This document shows positions 1 to 12,113 of a stretch of DNA of 64,000 nucleotides, piece after piece. Below the pieces are notes generated by a model that had not been told where the DNA came from, made no database searches, and worked only from the letters and a program-made list of their open reading frames with translations. Every line of letters starts with the position of its first letter. The first letter of the stretch is position 1. Source of the DNA: Arthrinium phaeospermum (taxonomy: Eukaryota; Ascomycota; Sordariomycetes; Amphisphaeriales; Apiosporaceae). Both the position numbers and the translations under genes were made by a program. Location of the stretch: assembly GCA_006503535.1 (NCBI GenBank), contig QYRS01000003.1, positions 2,914,001 to 2,978,000 on the forward strand, read 5' to 3'.

Positions 1-372
1 GGAGCGGCAGCAGCAGTCTGGAGGGGGATCTGGCGATGGTTCCCCCGTCCGTTCCCTTCTCATTTCCAGTTTCAAGGTTTTGTCCCGTACCGTCTCCCCA
101 TCTCAAGTGGGGTGATATGACATTTTGACTTCATTTTCCTGAACTGTGACACTCCTCACCCGTTGCACCACTTATCTTACGAAACTATGCGCCGATAAGG
201 CTCCGTCGCATCACCTCACCTCGCTGCACTTCCGAGACATCCTAGCATTTATCAAGTCGCTGCGACCGTCCGCTAACGGATCTTTCTTGTCACTTTTGAA
301 GCTACTCAACGCGCGCGCGCAATCTCCAACCCACAACCTCAGGCACAGCAGTCAGACCTTGCAAAGGCGGCG
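1..372 (+). promoter_or_regulatory. Upstream region of the PFK-2/FBPase-2 gene
   Basis: No gene is visible here. The segment is CT-rich and ends in a short leader directly before the ATG at 373. I could not identify a defined TATA box. It is most simply the promoter and 5' leader of the downstream kinase gene; the window starts inside it. Confidence 0.4.
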
Positions 373-2505
373 ATGGCCAACCAGATTGCTGCATCCACCA
401 GTACATCACCACCAGCCGTCCCCCGTTCGGCGCCCGATGATGATGGCGGTCGGCCCTATGCGACAACACCCGTTCCGTTAGAGGTATCCGCCGTCTCGAA
501 CCCCAACGCCGCCCATGCGGCCAAACTTGAGGCTAGCCACAATGACAGCCTCTCACCCAATGCGCAAAATAAGCCTGCGAACCCGACCTCGTTGGCAAAC
601 GCCTTGAAAGCCATTCACGATGGCACATCCGACATGACTCTTCACGATGTCCCAGCTCCTCCCAGCGACTCTCCCTACGCTAAGAGCATCTCGTCTACAG
701 CTCCCGGGTCTCCCAGAATCCCTCCAGTACGACAGAATTCCGGCAGCCAAACCCCTAGAGTTCGCCCGCATGCAACCACCCTCAGCATTCCTGGTATGAC
801 CCGCTCCAATATTTCGCCCGACGGAAAGATCGCAGACCGGGACGTTGCCGCCAAGCTTGTCATCATCATGGTGGGCTTGCCAGCCCGTGGCAAATCCTAT
901 ATCACCAAAAAGCTCAAACGCTACCTATCATGGCAGCAACATGAGACGAGGATCTTCAACGTGGGCAATAAGCGAAGACTGGCTGGTCTGACTTCACCGG
1001 TCAAGCAACGTCAAGAGAACCCTATGGATGCCCATACCCAAGTTGCCACAATCCTACTCAACGGCAACCAGGCACCTCCGGAGTCTTCGTTCAAGAAGAA
1101 TGACCCGCCTGCACTCGACATCAACAAGCAGGAGATGGACCAGTCGGCGAGTTTCTTCGATCCCAACAACGCCCAGGCACGCAGGATTCGTGAACAGTGC
1201 GCTTACGACACCATGGATGAGTTGCTGGATTACCTCTTGCACGGAGGTGGATCTGTGGGCATCTTTGACGCAACAAACAGTACTGTTGCCCGTCGGCAAC
1301 GACTATTCGACCAGATCAAGGCTTGCGAGCCCCAGCTTGGCATCCTCTTCATCGAAAGTCTCTGCCAGAACCCGGATGTAAGTTGTTCAATATGCATTGT
1401 ATTCAGCACACCCACATTGTACTAAACTCCCCTAGATTCTGGAAGCAAACATGCGTCTGAAGCTCTCTGGCCCCGACTACAAAGACAAAGACCCAGCGCA
1501 ATCGCTGGCGGATTTCAAAGAGCGTGTTAGGCAGTACGAGAGTGCCTATGTGCCTTTGGGAGATTATGAGGAGGAGCATGGCATGCAGTATATCAAGGTA
1601 TGTGACGTGGTGCCACGACGCTGAAGCGTACGCTAACAACCAGGTAGATGGTGGATGTCGGTAAGAAAATTACACAGTTTGGAACCGAAGGCTTCCTGTC
1701 TGGTGGCATTGCCCACTATTTGTCTTCGTTCAATCTGGCTCCGAGGCAGATCTGGATCACACGGCATGGCCAGTCTGAGGATAATAGATCGGGCAAGATC
1801 GGTGGTGATTCCGGCCTCACCGAAAGGGGCCATTACTACGGTCTCTCTCTCTACAAATTCGTCACACAGAAGCGCAAGGAGTGGTTGGTTGAGCAAAAGA
1901 ACAAGATTGCTCAATCGTCATTTCCGCCACTACCAGGTGATAAGTCACCACCGTACCCAGAGCTCAACCGCGAGCTTGACGAGAAGAATACCTGCGTCTG
2001 GACATCCATGCTGAAACGCAGTATTCAAACGGCCGAATACTTTGAGGCTGACGAAGATTACGACACCAAAGCATGGGAGATGCTCAATGAACTGAACGCG
2101 GGCAAGTTCGAAGGACTGACCTATGAGGAAATTGCGACGAATTACACGAGCGAATACACGAAGCGAAAGAACGACAAACTGCATTACGTGTATCCCGGAG
2201 TTGGTGGAGAAGGCTATCTTCAGATCATCAGCCGGCTTCGCGACATGGTCCGTGAGATTGAGAGAATCAAGGACCATCTCATCATCATTGGCCATCGATC
2301 GGTGTGCCGTGTTATCCTGGCTTATTTCATGGACCTCACGAGAGGCGATATTGCGGATCTGGACGTACCCCTCGGCATGCTCTACGCCATTGAGCCGAAG
2401 CCGTACGGGATCGAATTCCACGCCTACAAGTACAATGAGGCTGTTGGCTCCTTTGATGAAATGCCCAACTACAAGCCGACACGAACAGTCGACCCAAATG
2501 CCTAG
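373..2505 (+). CDS. 6-phosphofructo-2-kinase / fructose-2,6-bisphosphatase
   Basis: This bifunctional enzyme makes and breaks fructose-2,6-bisphosphate, the cytosolic signal that switches glycolysis against gluconeogenesis. I read three exons, 373-1377, 1436-1597 and 1648-2505, giving 674 residues; both introns are GT-AG and keep frame. After a Ser/Pro/Ala-rich N-terminus (about 1-155), the kinase P-loop GLPARGKS lies at residues 168-175, followed by FNVGNKRR. The phosphatase half has the phosphohistidine motif TRHGQSEDN (His429), the Glu-containing stretch NELNAGKFEG and the second histidine in IIIGHRSVCR (His605). Both activities are therefore expected, unlike kinase-only yeast paralogues that lack the histidine. 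Residues about 201-257 are an extra segment relative to animal enzymes. The ATG at 373 is the first in frame. Phosphorylation of the long N-terminus is plausible but unseen. Confidence 0.93.
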
Positions 2506-2979
2506 GAGCGTGAGGGCGCATGAATCAATGTAACATTACCATGGTGTGCATCGTCACCTCTCTTCCCTTTCCCCTTTTTACCGGCGAAACATCAGAGAAA
2601 TCACAGTCATGGCCGCAGGATATGTGCTATAGATGGCCGGAGTCTTTTTGGAGTTTGGTGTCATGGGTGGAGTTGTGTTACAATGCTTACATCACATGAG
2701 CGGCGACGCAGCATATATTGGCGTCCGAGCTGCTCTGCTGTGTGCCGGTGCATGGCTCTCGGGATCTGTTCTGGGTGGTACAACGAGACAACACCCAGGG
2801 GGCGGCCCTTGCATCTATAGAGAACTTACTCAATCATCCCGGCGCACGACTTGCTGAACGAGTACTGCAGCTTTACAACTCATAGTTATGTCAGTGCTTC
2901 CTATGAATCAAGGACCTTCTTCTGCTTATGTGCTATACCATGGAGCCCTCGTTGCTCTTGTAGTCTATCAGTTATTTCT
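2506..2979. other. 3' flank of the PFK gene, no gene seen
   Basis: Short open frames only. One of them (ATG at 2888) could encode about 36 hydrophobic residues and might belong to the relic that follows. Otherwise this is 3' untranslated and intergenic sequence. Confidence 0.4.
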
Positions 2980-3848
2980 CATCAACAGGACGCCATAAAT
3001 TGGCCAAGCATCTACAAACCGCCGTCATCTGAGATGAACTCGATTGGATGGTATCTATGTTGCGGCGGCCTCTTGTTGACTCGTAGGGATCTGTTGGAAT
3101 GGCTTGCTGTATCCATGCATGCAAGACCGCGCGGTGTTCCGCTGACCATGAGATCAGTGTCCAAGTATCGAAGTGATTACTGACTTACAAACTGACTTGC
3201 AGTGCTACCATCAACAAAACAGAGGTGCTATCAAAGATACACCGGACGTCCGTATATCTCCCAGCAAAAGCCGGCGTGGGTGCCGTTGTTGTGAAGGAGT
3301 ATATACTAGATTGGGTAGTCCGTCGCGAGCTAACTCCTATGGCGACCGAGTTTTATCAGATCAAACAAAAGTAAGAGGAAAGGGGGGAAGTGGAAGGCCA
3401 ACATCAATTGATGCATTTGATCTTGGATTCCTCGCTTCTCCTCCTCTCCCGAGTTACACTACCCACTTTCGGGCCTGTCCCACAAGAGTCTTCGCTGTTG
3501 CCTTGCTGCTCCAGGATACATCGTCTTTACGTGCAATGCATCTATTGGTTGTGTAGTGCTCGCCATAGTTCCGATTTCAACATTCTCTGATCAGGTTCAG
3601 CCCGGCCTCATCTCCTTTATTTCAGGGGCCCTTTCCCGCCCAAACGTCCTTGGAGGGACGAGCTACATGTGTGTTTTCTCGATACTTGGGATTTGCAGGT
3701 CAAGTAGGAGGCAGAATTGCACGCGGCGAAGGCCCTGTGGGATGAGTTCGGCGCCCAGGAGAGGCTGCTGTGGCACACTTTTGACTTCACCAAGGCGCCC
3801 GGCTATGCGGAATGGGAGCGAGATGTCGTGAGGCTGTTCGATCTCTGA
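2980..3848 (+). pseudogene. Unidentified coding-like relic or unresolved gene
   Basis: Three pieces read like real protein. Piece A (about 2990-3150) contains RRDLLEWLAVSMHARPRG. Piece B (3203-3370) follows a good acceptor (ttgcag) and contains AGVGAVVVKEYILDWVVRR; it ends at a good donor, gtaag at 3371. Piece C (3708-3848) contains LLWHTFDFTKAPGYAEWERD and ends in TGA. Piece B leaves two bases, but piece C is only open in phase 0, so the obvious splice does not keep frame. I see no convincing start or upstream donor for piece A. I do not recognise the family; the end of an oxidoreductase-like protein is only a guess. Either the gene is decayed or the splicing is unusual. Confidence 0.35.
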
Positions 3849-4146
3849 TTCATCAGGGTGTGCATCGTTGTCAAATTGCTACAAGGACGTGAAAGTATTG
3901 CCGTTTGTGGAAGCATCACTTTTATTGGGAGAATGTCACTCAGCCACGCAGTAGTCGTGATTTACACATTAATCGTTTCCTTTTCCTTGGATTATTGCTG
4001 GCAAATCGAGAATGGGCTATTGTTTTAGGGGAATCGCAATCAATACAAACCCGATTTTACCTTGGAAATCTAACTAAGATTGCCACCAACAGAACGTGGA
4101 GACATGCCGTGAAGGGTCACGTTCCCTTTCCTGCCATTTAACACAC
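3849..4146. other. Intergenic segment between relic and transcription factor
   Basis: This is the 3' side of both flanking units. It is AT-richer than its neighbours, and I see no gene in it. Confidence 0.4.
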
Positions 4147-5791
4147 CTAACCCAGGGTCCTCCCAAAGCAGGTCATGTCACCATCCAACTGAGTTTCAAC
4201 CCACACCGGCCACCAGTTGTAGTCCCGGTAGGCGAGCGGCAGCTGGCGGTTCAGGTACTTTAGCCAGCGGATGGTCCCCATGTCCGTGTGCCTGTCCCTC
4301 GCCGTCTTCTCCCGGGGGTTAACGAGGTGCTCCTTTTCGGTGACAGGGGCCATGATCTGCTTGATGGCGATCCAGTGGGTGGCCAGCAGGCCGCAGACGT
4401 GGTTCGCCGGGTCGATGAGGTACTGGAAGCGCTCGTGCGGCATCTGTAGCCACCAGCCGTAGTGCTTGCAGATGATTTGATACCCTAATGAGAAAATATT
4501 CGTTGGTTATCATTGCCCTTCTTAAAATGTGTCCCTTGCTTCTATCCTTCGTTGGAACTAGCACACAGGCCGAGGAGGATGCTACTCACCGCGGAATGGT
4601 GAGGTATACAGGGCCTCTACCATATCTATTAGCAGCTGGTAGTACTCGACCTCCACCGGATGAACACAAAGGGGTCCCAGCGCCCGCACGCTGGCGAGGG
4701 CCGCATCGACCCAGTCTTTTCGAATAGGGGGCACCGTCTCCATGAGGGGCTGCAGCAGCGCCATCTCGTCCTTGCCGACCCAGTTGGTGAAGAGGAACCG
4801 GGCACCCTTGCAGTACATCTGGACGGCCACGAGGACGACGCCGCGGCAGAAGGTCATGAACTCGGCCATGCCGTCGTCGAGCAGGACGCTCTGGAAGGTC
4901 AGGGCGAAGCACGTGGCCATCAGGGCGTTGCCCGCCTCGAACGTGTCGTTCGTGGGCACGTCGTCGAGCGTCTTCTTGATGGCCTTGATGGCCTTGACGC
5001 GGTGGGCCATGGCGAACGGCAGCAGGGACGCGTCCTGGCCCAGCAGGTCGGAGGCTGCCAGGCCCAGCATCGCGTGCATCAAGTACTCGTGCTGCCAAGG
5101 AGTGAGACACGGCTGTGAGCGTAGGCGGGAAACAACCAATACAGCGGGTAACGAACAAAACAAAGGCGATACTATACGTTTTGGGACAAACAAGCCATCT
5201 CGTGAGTCCAGATGGCCTCGTTGCCAAGAGGATGGTGTGGGACACAGTTCAAGAGGAAATGCTGGAAGAAGCGCATGTCTTGCAGGCTAAAAAGGGGTAT
5301 CTGATGCTGGGGCTGGCTTCGACGTCAGTTTTCCCCCAAGACGCGGTGGGATTACAATATTCATTTATCTCCTACCTGGTGTGTGATTTGAGGTACTGCC
5401 GGATATTCGCAGTTGAGCCCGGCTTTAATGCAGTGCCCACACGAAGGATGCGTCTCCTGGCACTGCTCCGCGATCAGTATAGGCGAATTCGAGAGATAGC
5501 GGCTCCCGAGCTGTTCATTACCTTGATCCGCCTTTTCTTGCAGTTGTAGCATCCTCGCCGGCTCTTGGTGTGCCCTTTGCGCTCTAACCGTTGCTTCTTG
5601 GCCGCTTGTCTTGCGGACCAGGAGCCAGTATTGGTCGGCGAGACGTTCCTTGTCAAGGCGGCGGCATCCTCTGATGTGGAAGCGGAATTGGAAGAGACTT
5701 CTTCGATGACATAATAAGAGCTCGCTGCTGTCGGATCGGCTGCGTCGAGCAAATCGAGCGAAGCTGGACTTGATGGCTCTGATGGCTCCAT
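4147..5791 (-). CDS. Zn(II)2Cys6 fungal transcription factor
   Basis: A DNA-binding regulator of 448 residues built from five exons (minus strand: 5791-5522, 5462-5376, 5306-5178, 5112-4590, 4484-4147); all junctions keep frame. The binuclear zinc cluster straddles the first intron with cysteines 81, 84, 91, 98, 101 and 108 in the pattern CX2CX6CX6CX2CX6C, preceded by a basic run (TKSRRG) and followed by LNCEYP. The middle (HEYLMHAMLGLAASDLL) and C-terminal part (PHERFQYLIDPANHV) match the fungal-specific regulatory domain found in relatives of sterol-uptake type regulators; that subfamily placement is tentative. The third-exon acceptor could also be 6 bases upstream (exon from 5312). The ATG at 5791 is the first true start. 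The target genes are unknown; no pathway cluster adjoins it. Confidence 0.85.
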
Positions 5792-8700
5792 TCTCTCCCG
5801 ATCTCTCAAAATATCAAGTTCCCGTGTCCGAAGGGAAGCTTCGGCTCATTTCCACCACCAAAAGGGAAGTGTGTGCATTCAGTCGATTGACTACGGGAAC
5901 AGAACCTTATCTGGCTATTTTCTATCAGGGTGAGACTGAGACTAGGACAAAGATTCCCAGGCTGTCGGCAGACTCGACAATGGTCCAGCTGAATAAGGTA
6001 TTGCAGCGCCAAGCGTCTTCTACAGCGCGCCGTCTAGCAATCAATCACGTGCGGATAGTCATGGCAGTGCTGTTGTATGTACTCGTTGATTGACCTGGAG
6101 CTGAAAGAGGCTTGCTCAAATGGCCTAGTCTTTGCCACTGCATTACCTACTTCATCATAAAAAAAAAGTAGCGAGTACCTCAGGACGGCGTATGAGCCTG
6201 AAAAACAGTTCTCTTCGCCAATTCTCACATATTACGAGCGATGCAAGTCAAGTCATTGCGATGTCTCGGGGCGGCAACACCTAACTTTGGCAACAGCTGA
6301 AGGAGAGTTTGGTATCCTTTGCGCCAGAGCCGGAAGCTGAACAGGCAGATAGGTTGCTTGGCAAGGTGCCCGCTACGGCTCATCATTGAGGAGGCAGGCT
6401 GGCAGGTTCATGATTGACCGACTACTCAGATTGATGGTGGTGCATACATCCCATGCCATTGGCACACTACCGAATCTACCTCGAGCCCGTCCAATCGCAG
6501 TTCCGGATCCGCACGACAGAGGTCGGCCGGGCGGTGTAGTGGTATAGCACAGGAAACATGCATTCCACACACTAATATCGGTGTATTGGGCATTTCTTCG
6601 TAGGTGATAGGCTCACCTTCTAGTCTTACGCATAGTGGCCCTCTGAGAGTACCGGGCGTCTGGGGATGGGAGTGGGGGAATATTGTCGTGAACGGGGCGG
6701 GAGGCGAGCAAACCACTACATATCTCGCGTCCACCGACTTCTTCCCCGATGTCGAAAGCAATTGTTATTTATTATTGATTGGAATGGCACACTGTCCCGT
6801 TGCCGGATGGGATTCCTGGGGACTCGGAATCCCCGTCCTCCCCCAGCCATGCCAACACGAGGTGAATGGGACCTCGATCCATATTTTACTCGTATAAGCA
6901 TTCAAGCCATTCGAAAGCATGGACGCAATAAACAACCCGATGGTTTTGGTTGCGCCCGGTTGTCACGCCCAGCGTTCTCCATTGTCATCGGTGATCGTCG
7001 CTCGTGAGGCCTCGTTTGCAGCCGGCCGAACCAAGGTCGGCCCTCTTGGCGATTCGTCACAATGGGGCATTTCCCGAGTCTCGGGATGGCGAATAAAACA
7101 ACATCCCTCTACATACAACCAACACAACAGCAAGGCAATATGGGCTTCGGGCTACGCAACGTCGCAACCCGGTTTCTGTAGATTGAGATTTATACGAAGG
7201 GGGAGATCGGCGGTCGTTTTATACAAATGGGGGAGTTTTATACATAGCATATCTTGGATGGCGTGCGCATCAACTTGGAACTGGGCTTCTTAGCAGTCGA
7301 CCTGGTTGCATATTGGCGGGCATCTTGGCGATAAAAACAGCAGGGGACGGAGTGGGTGTGGATCGGATGATGCCGTCCCGTTGGCGGTTGGTGGGTGAGT
7401 TGAGTACGAGAGTACGGAGTTGAGCTCTGAGTGACTTTGGTGAGTCGAGTCGCCCGCTGATCATCTACGCCCAGCCAAGGACAGAACAGACATGTCTTAT
7501 GCACTGCTGACGACGATGGCTCTCTACTGGCAGACTGGGCTCTGAGGCTCTCCTCCGTTCGGAGTGTGAGCGAGTGAGCCCGTACAAGCATTCGAAGTTT
7601 CCACCGTCTTCTTTTGTTCTTTTACCGTTCCGTCTTACGTACAGGTATTGTCTCCCCTCCCCTGCACTCAGTGGGAGATCGCCCCCATCACCCAATCTTT
7701 GAGGGGTTTTCTTCGCCGCACGCTTCTGCTACGCCGTACGGAAGAACCAGCATGTGCGCCGGTACGCCGGTACTTGGACGAAGGTGGCCTGCAGAGAAGG
7801 CCGGAAGGAACAATTGGCTCATTTCTCATCCGGACATTCGAGCATCACCAAGATCCCAAGGGATTGGACAGCAAGTGCCAAGATGAGATGAGAGCAAACA
7901 TCAACTGGTATCATCCCAAGAGGCGGCGGGAAGCAATTTCGCTTCGTGTTTCAGTGATGCTGTCGTGTGTCGCATCCCCACTACAGCAGCGCTCGTCGTA
8001 CTGCAGGAGTGCAGCAGCAAGCGTTTGGCGTAAGAGCACCTGAGAGCACCACCACAAACACACCCGGCCACTAGCCCCGGCGATTTGACTACATATGCCA
8101 AGCTTTTTCCAGCCTGGCAGTCATCCCCACCGGCCACGATGGCTTGGCTGAAAAAATTGGTGAACCCCTGCTAGCAAGAGCAAACCCCTCCAGCGCCTCC
8201 ACCCTCCACGTTCTTTTTCTCGGTCGTCCACGTAACCGACGGTCTTAGGCCTGACCAGGCCCAAAACCAAGAACAAGGGCGTGTGGGCCGATGGGCAGGC
8301 ACCGTCCGATTGGGACTCTTTTCTCAGTTGAATGGTCCGTGTCGCTCTGTACTTCATACGACGTGCCATCTCAGCTTGGCCGCCCAGCGATACGCACACA
8401 TCAACAGGCGGCGGCTGGGCGGGTAGCACGTTGAGTTCATTCAGTCCGAAACAGCCTACACGATTGTTTACCATTTAGACCAAAAAGCCGCGCGCGCAAC
8501 TGGAACCGGTTCCGAGTGGCTGCACCAGGCATCGGCCCTTCTGTTCTCTCTTCTCTTATCGTGCGTGCTGTGTGTGGTGGTTAATATCCATGAGTGCTTG
8601 ATCAGTCAGTCAGTTCGCTGCAGTTCGCCAGCCCGACTTGACTTTGCGAGTCATGTGTGTGGGAACAGCGCAGAGAGGGCGCCTCAACCCCGACATGTCG

Positions 8701-10895
8701 TGTACCGCATTTCATCAGGATAGATGCTTGTTGAGTTGGCAGGAGTCACTTAGATTAGCAACCTGGGGTGCATTGCCCGTTGAAATTTCGCAGTGCCGAA
8801 ATGACAAATGAGGAACACTGACGAGACTTCTTCGTTGAAAGCGAGTGGTCCACGTTCCTTCGCATACAAGCGCGACGGGCAGCGGTCGTGGCCGTGACCA
8901 AAATAGCAAAAGCAAATGCGACGTTCGTTCAGGGAGATGAGGCCGACGACGACGTCAGTCCCCCAGCACGCACCGACCTCTGGCAACAGCAACCCTTGCC
9001 CCCCGGCCAATTGCAAACAAATGCAACCCTACTTTCGATGCCAAGCCCCGGTGACGGTATTTTTACCTCTGGCACCCGCATGCGTATGTGTGTGCATTTT
9101 GGTTGGCCGAGAACAAAACGTTCTTGTTCCTGCATGACGAGCGGATATCGCCAGATGGAAAAGAGGGGGAGAAGCAGCGAGGGCATACTCACCAGGCCAC
9201 ATCGCATCACACACACACATGACTCTGGTGGTCATATTCTGCCCTGTCTTCTGCTGTACATAGGTTGATGCCACACACAAAATAAAACCAGCGGTGCCAC
9301 CCTAATACCGGTAGCTATCCGCAGTGATCGGCATCAACTACCAAGATTAGTGAGATCGGGTATTACTTCCCAGCCAGCCAACTCACCTGCCTGTCGTGTT
9401 GCTGTCTTTTGCTTTTTATTGCTTTTCCCCCATTTTCCACCAAAAGGGTTGCCACGCAATATCTATTGTTAGGGCAACTGTCAGAAGATAGCTCACATCA
9501 GCCAGATAAACATCCCATTTCTGCCCATCCCCTCCCATCCCATCCCTTCCACAAGCCTTTCGTTTCATCCGAACACCAGCCAAGGTGGGGCGTTCTAGCG
9601 GCCAGTAATAAGGAAATAGGACGATATTGGATGAAAACAAGGTCTGTGTCGGGGAGCGGTACGAAATGTTAATACCAATAAACAAACACCGCCCACAACC
9701 AAAGCCATTGAGCCCTGCCATCCGGACTCGTAACGATACGATAAGAAAATAGTGCTCTCTGGAGTTGGAGTCTCGACCGGTGCCTGCTCCATCTTTGTGG
9801 CTCTTGGGTCCAGATCAAGCCCACTTGGAACGAAAGTCCGGCAGCTTTTACTAGTAGGTGGTAGGTTAGCCAGAAGTTGGTAAGCATGCACTACAGGTAC
9901 GACTAAGACCGAAAAAAACGGGTTGCCCTTTGTTGCTTCCGGCTGTCTGCGTGTTCCTGCATGTTCCTGAGCGTCTTTTGCTGGACTTTGCCCAATCCAG
10001 ACGGGTTCCGACTCGCTCGCACTTGGGGCTTGCGCCGGCGTGCCCCTGTGGCTTTGGACTAACTTTGGCCGCTCTCCAATGGGATGGCAGAGAGCGGCTC
10101 TCTGGCCCCCTGAAATGCAACCCCCTGTCCCTGTCGTCTGTTGCTCGCCTGAACCCACCCGGAACCCGATCCAGTGTGCCATCCTCATCGCCCTACCAAA
10201 TCAGGAGTGCCTGGGCCCCCGGACCCCTCTCTGGTGCAGGAACAAGGTACGGGCAAGGCAGGGTGGTACCGACTGACTGTGCAGCGTCTGTATACTACCT
10301 AACCTACTAGTAGACCTTCAGATGTTTCTTCTTCCCTGCCTCCCCCCCCCTTCAGACACACTCACTTAAATTGTGCCCGGCTCCCACCTTCATTTTCCCT
10401 CCCGTCCCCTTCCCGGCTTCTTCTGGTCTTCACCGAGTCACACTCTCTCCTCCGTCCAGTCATTCTTTTTCTGTTTCCGCAGGTCGCCAGCTTCGATCGC
10501 GTTTTACCAACTTGTGATTGCATTCACTATTGTGCTGTTGTCTCACGCTACACTTACAACTCACAGTCCCGCTGCTGTCCCATCGCGCCCCGAAATCTCA
10601 AGAGACAAAATAAAAAGACAATCAAAAACCCCCCACGACCAAGCAGGATTGACCAGATTCATCCGTCACCAGATCGCATCACTCTCTCTGCGTCTTTGAT
10701 AGACTGCGCCATATCCTGTCAACAAGACAAATCTGGGTTTCCCCTCTTGAACGACGACATCACTCTCGATCCGTCTTCCATTCTTTGAACTCGCTGGCAC
10801 CGACGCACACACTCCTTCCACCGGAAACTACGCCCTGAAAGAAACATACTACTTACCCAGTATCTGATACCCGGACATACATAACACTCGCAAAT
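5792..10895. other. 5.1 kb stretch without a recognisable gene
   Basis: Only short frames with unremarkable translations occur. The right end (about 10320-10895) is strongly CT-rich, contains a C run at 10342-10350, and is probably the promoter and long leader of the glucanase gene. A CA tract lies near 9210. A tRNA-like start near 6530 lacks a matching TTC-arm and was rejected. The left end is the promoter of the divergent zinc-cluster gene. Confidence 0.45.
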
Positions 10896-12113
10896 ATGTT
10901 CTCCAAGTACATCGTCCCGGCCCTCTGCGCCGCCAACCTCCTCGGAGTGAAGGCTGCCAACCACCACCGCCACATGCACAAGCGGGATTACATCGCCACC
11001 GAGGTCGAGATTGTCACTGACGTTGTGACCGTCTACGTCACCGAGGGCGACCTGCCCACTCCCACTCCCAGCGCGGCCTCGTCTGCCCAGTCTGTCGTCG
11101 CTGCTGCCCGTCCCTACAAGGGTGACGACTCCAACGCCGAGGCTGCCTCGCCCGTCACCACCACGACGACCCCGGCTGCTCCCGTTGTCGCTCCCTCTTC
11201 CCCGCCGGTTGAGCAGCCCGCAGCCCCTCAGCCCACCACCATGGTGACCGCAACCAAGGCGGCCCCCTCCCCTGAGCAGCCCGAGATCAGCATCCCCACC
11301 CAGGCCGCCGTTGTCAAGCCTGCCCCCGTTGCCAGCAAGGCCTCCTCCGCTGCCTCGGCTGTCGAGACGTACGAGGCCCCCGCGCCTTCCACCGGCAAGG
11401 GCGGAAAGCGTGGTCTCGCCTACAACGACCCCAAGCTCGTCTCCAACGTCTGCTCCAGCAGCAACAAGTTCAGCTGGGCCTACAACTGGGGCTCCCAGTC
11501 CGATGGACTCGAGGCCTCGGTCAAGTACATCCCTACCCTTTGGGGACCCCAGCCCGACCACAGCCAGGGCTGGTCTCAGAACGCCCAGAAGGCCATCTCT
11601 GCCGGTGCCGACACCATCTTCAGCTTCAACGAGTGTGACAACGCCGGTCAGTGCAACATGGACGCTGCTTCTGCCGCCGCCGCCCACAAGACTTTCATGA
11701 AGCCCTTCGTCGGCAAGGCCAAGATCATGGCCCCCTCCATCACCAGCAGCGAGTCGCCCGGCCAGGGTACCCAGTGGCTCAGCTCCTTCATGGAGGCTTG
11801 CGGCTCCGACTGCCCCATGGACGGCTGCAACGCCCACTGGTACGGACCCGGAGGCGAAGCTGGTGCCGACCTGTTCCTCAAGCACCTCGTGAAGGTCAAC
11901 GAGACCTGCGGCAAGAACAACGTCTGGGTGACCGAGTTCGCCGCCACTGACGGCGACGTCGACGCGTTCGTCACCAAGGCGCTTCACGAGCTCGACACCA
12001 ACTCCAAGTACGACTTCGTCCAGGGCTACTCGTACTTCTACCTCGCCCAGGGAAGCCTGATGCAGTCGGCCAACGCCCTCAGCACCTTCGGCAACATCTA
12101 CGCCACCATGTAA
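10896..12113 (+). CDS. Secreted GH128-type beta-1,3-glucanase (Asl1-like)
   Basis: A 405-residue single-exon protein. Residues 1-20 form a signal peptide, and a dibasic KR at 29-30 is a likely Kex2 site. Residues about 45-165 are Pro/Ala/Thr/Ser-rich and probably O-mannosylated wall linker. From about residue 170 (KRGLAYNDPKLV) to the end is the glycoside-hydrolase catalytic core of family 128. It contains FSWAYNWGS, a glutamate in FSFNECDN (Glu246), a second in NVWVTEFAATDGD (Glu347), and the closing motif YSYFYL. The two glutamates fit acid/base and nucleophile, by family knowledge. Codon use is extremely GC3-rich compared with neighbours, suggesting high expression. Expected location is the cell wall, where it would trim or remodel beta-glucan. 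Confidence 0.92.
   Translation: MFSKYIVPALCAANLLGVKAANHHRHMHKRDYIATEVEIVTDVVTVYVTEGDLPTPTPSAASSAQSVVAAARPYKGDDSNAEAASPVTTTTTPAAPVVAPSSPPVEQPAAPQPTTMVTATKAAPSPEQPEISIPTQAAVVKPAPVASKASSAASAVETYEAPAPSTGKGGKRGLAYNDPKLVSNVCSSSNKFSWAYNWGSQSDGLEASVKYIPTLWGPQPDHSQGWSQNAQKAISAGADTIFSFNECDNAGQCNMDAASAAAAHKTFMKPFVGKAKIMAPSITSSESPGQGTQWLSSFMEACGSDCPMDGCNAHWYGPGGEAGADLFLKHLVKVNETCGKNNVWVTEFAATDGDVDAFVTKALHELDTNSKYDFVQGYSYFYLAQGSLMQSANALSTFGNIYATM

Noticed and set aside
6510..6600. tRNA-like start (gtgtagtggtatagcac)
   Set aside because: No matching TTC-arm (GGTTCNANNCC) follows at the right distance and no acceptor stem pairs.
9595..10188. 197-codon minus-strand frame
   Set aside because: It lacks recognisable motifs, starts at no conserved context, and a second frame overlaps it. 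Probably upstream non-coding DNA.
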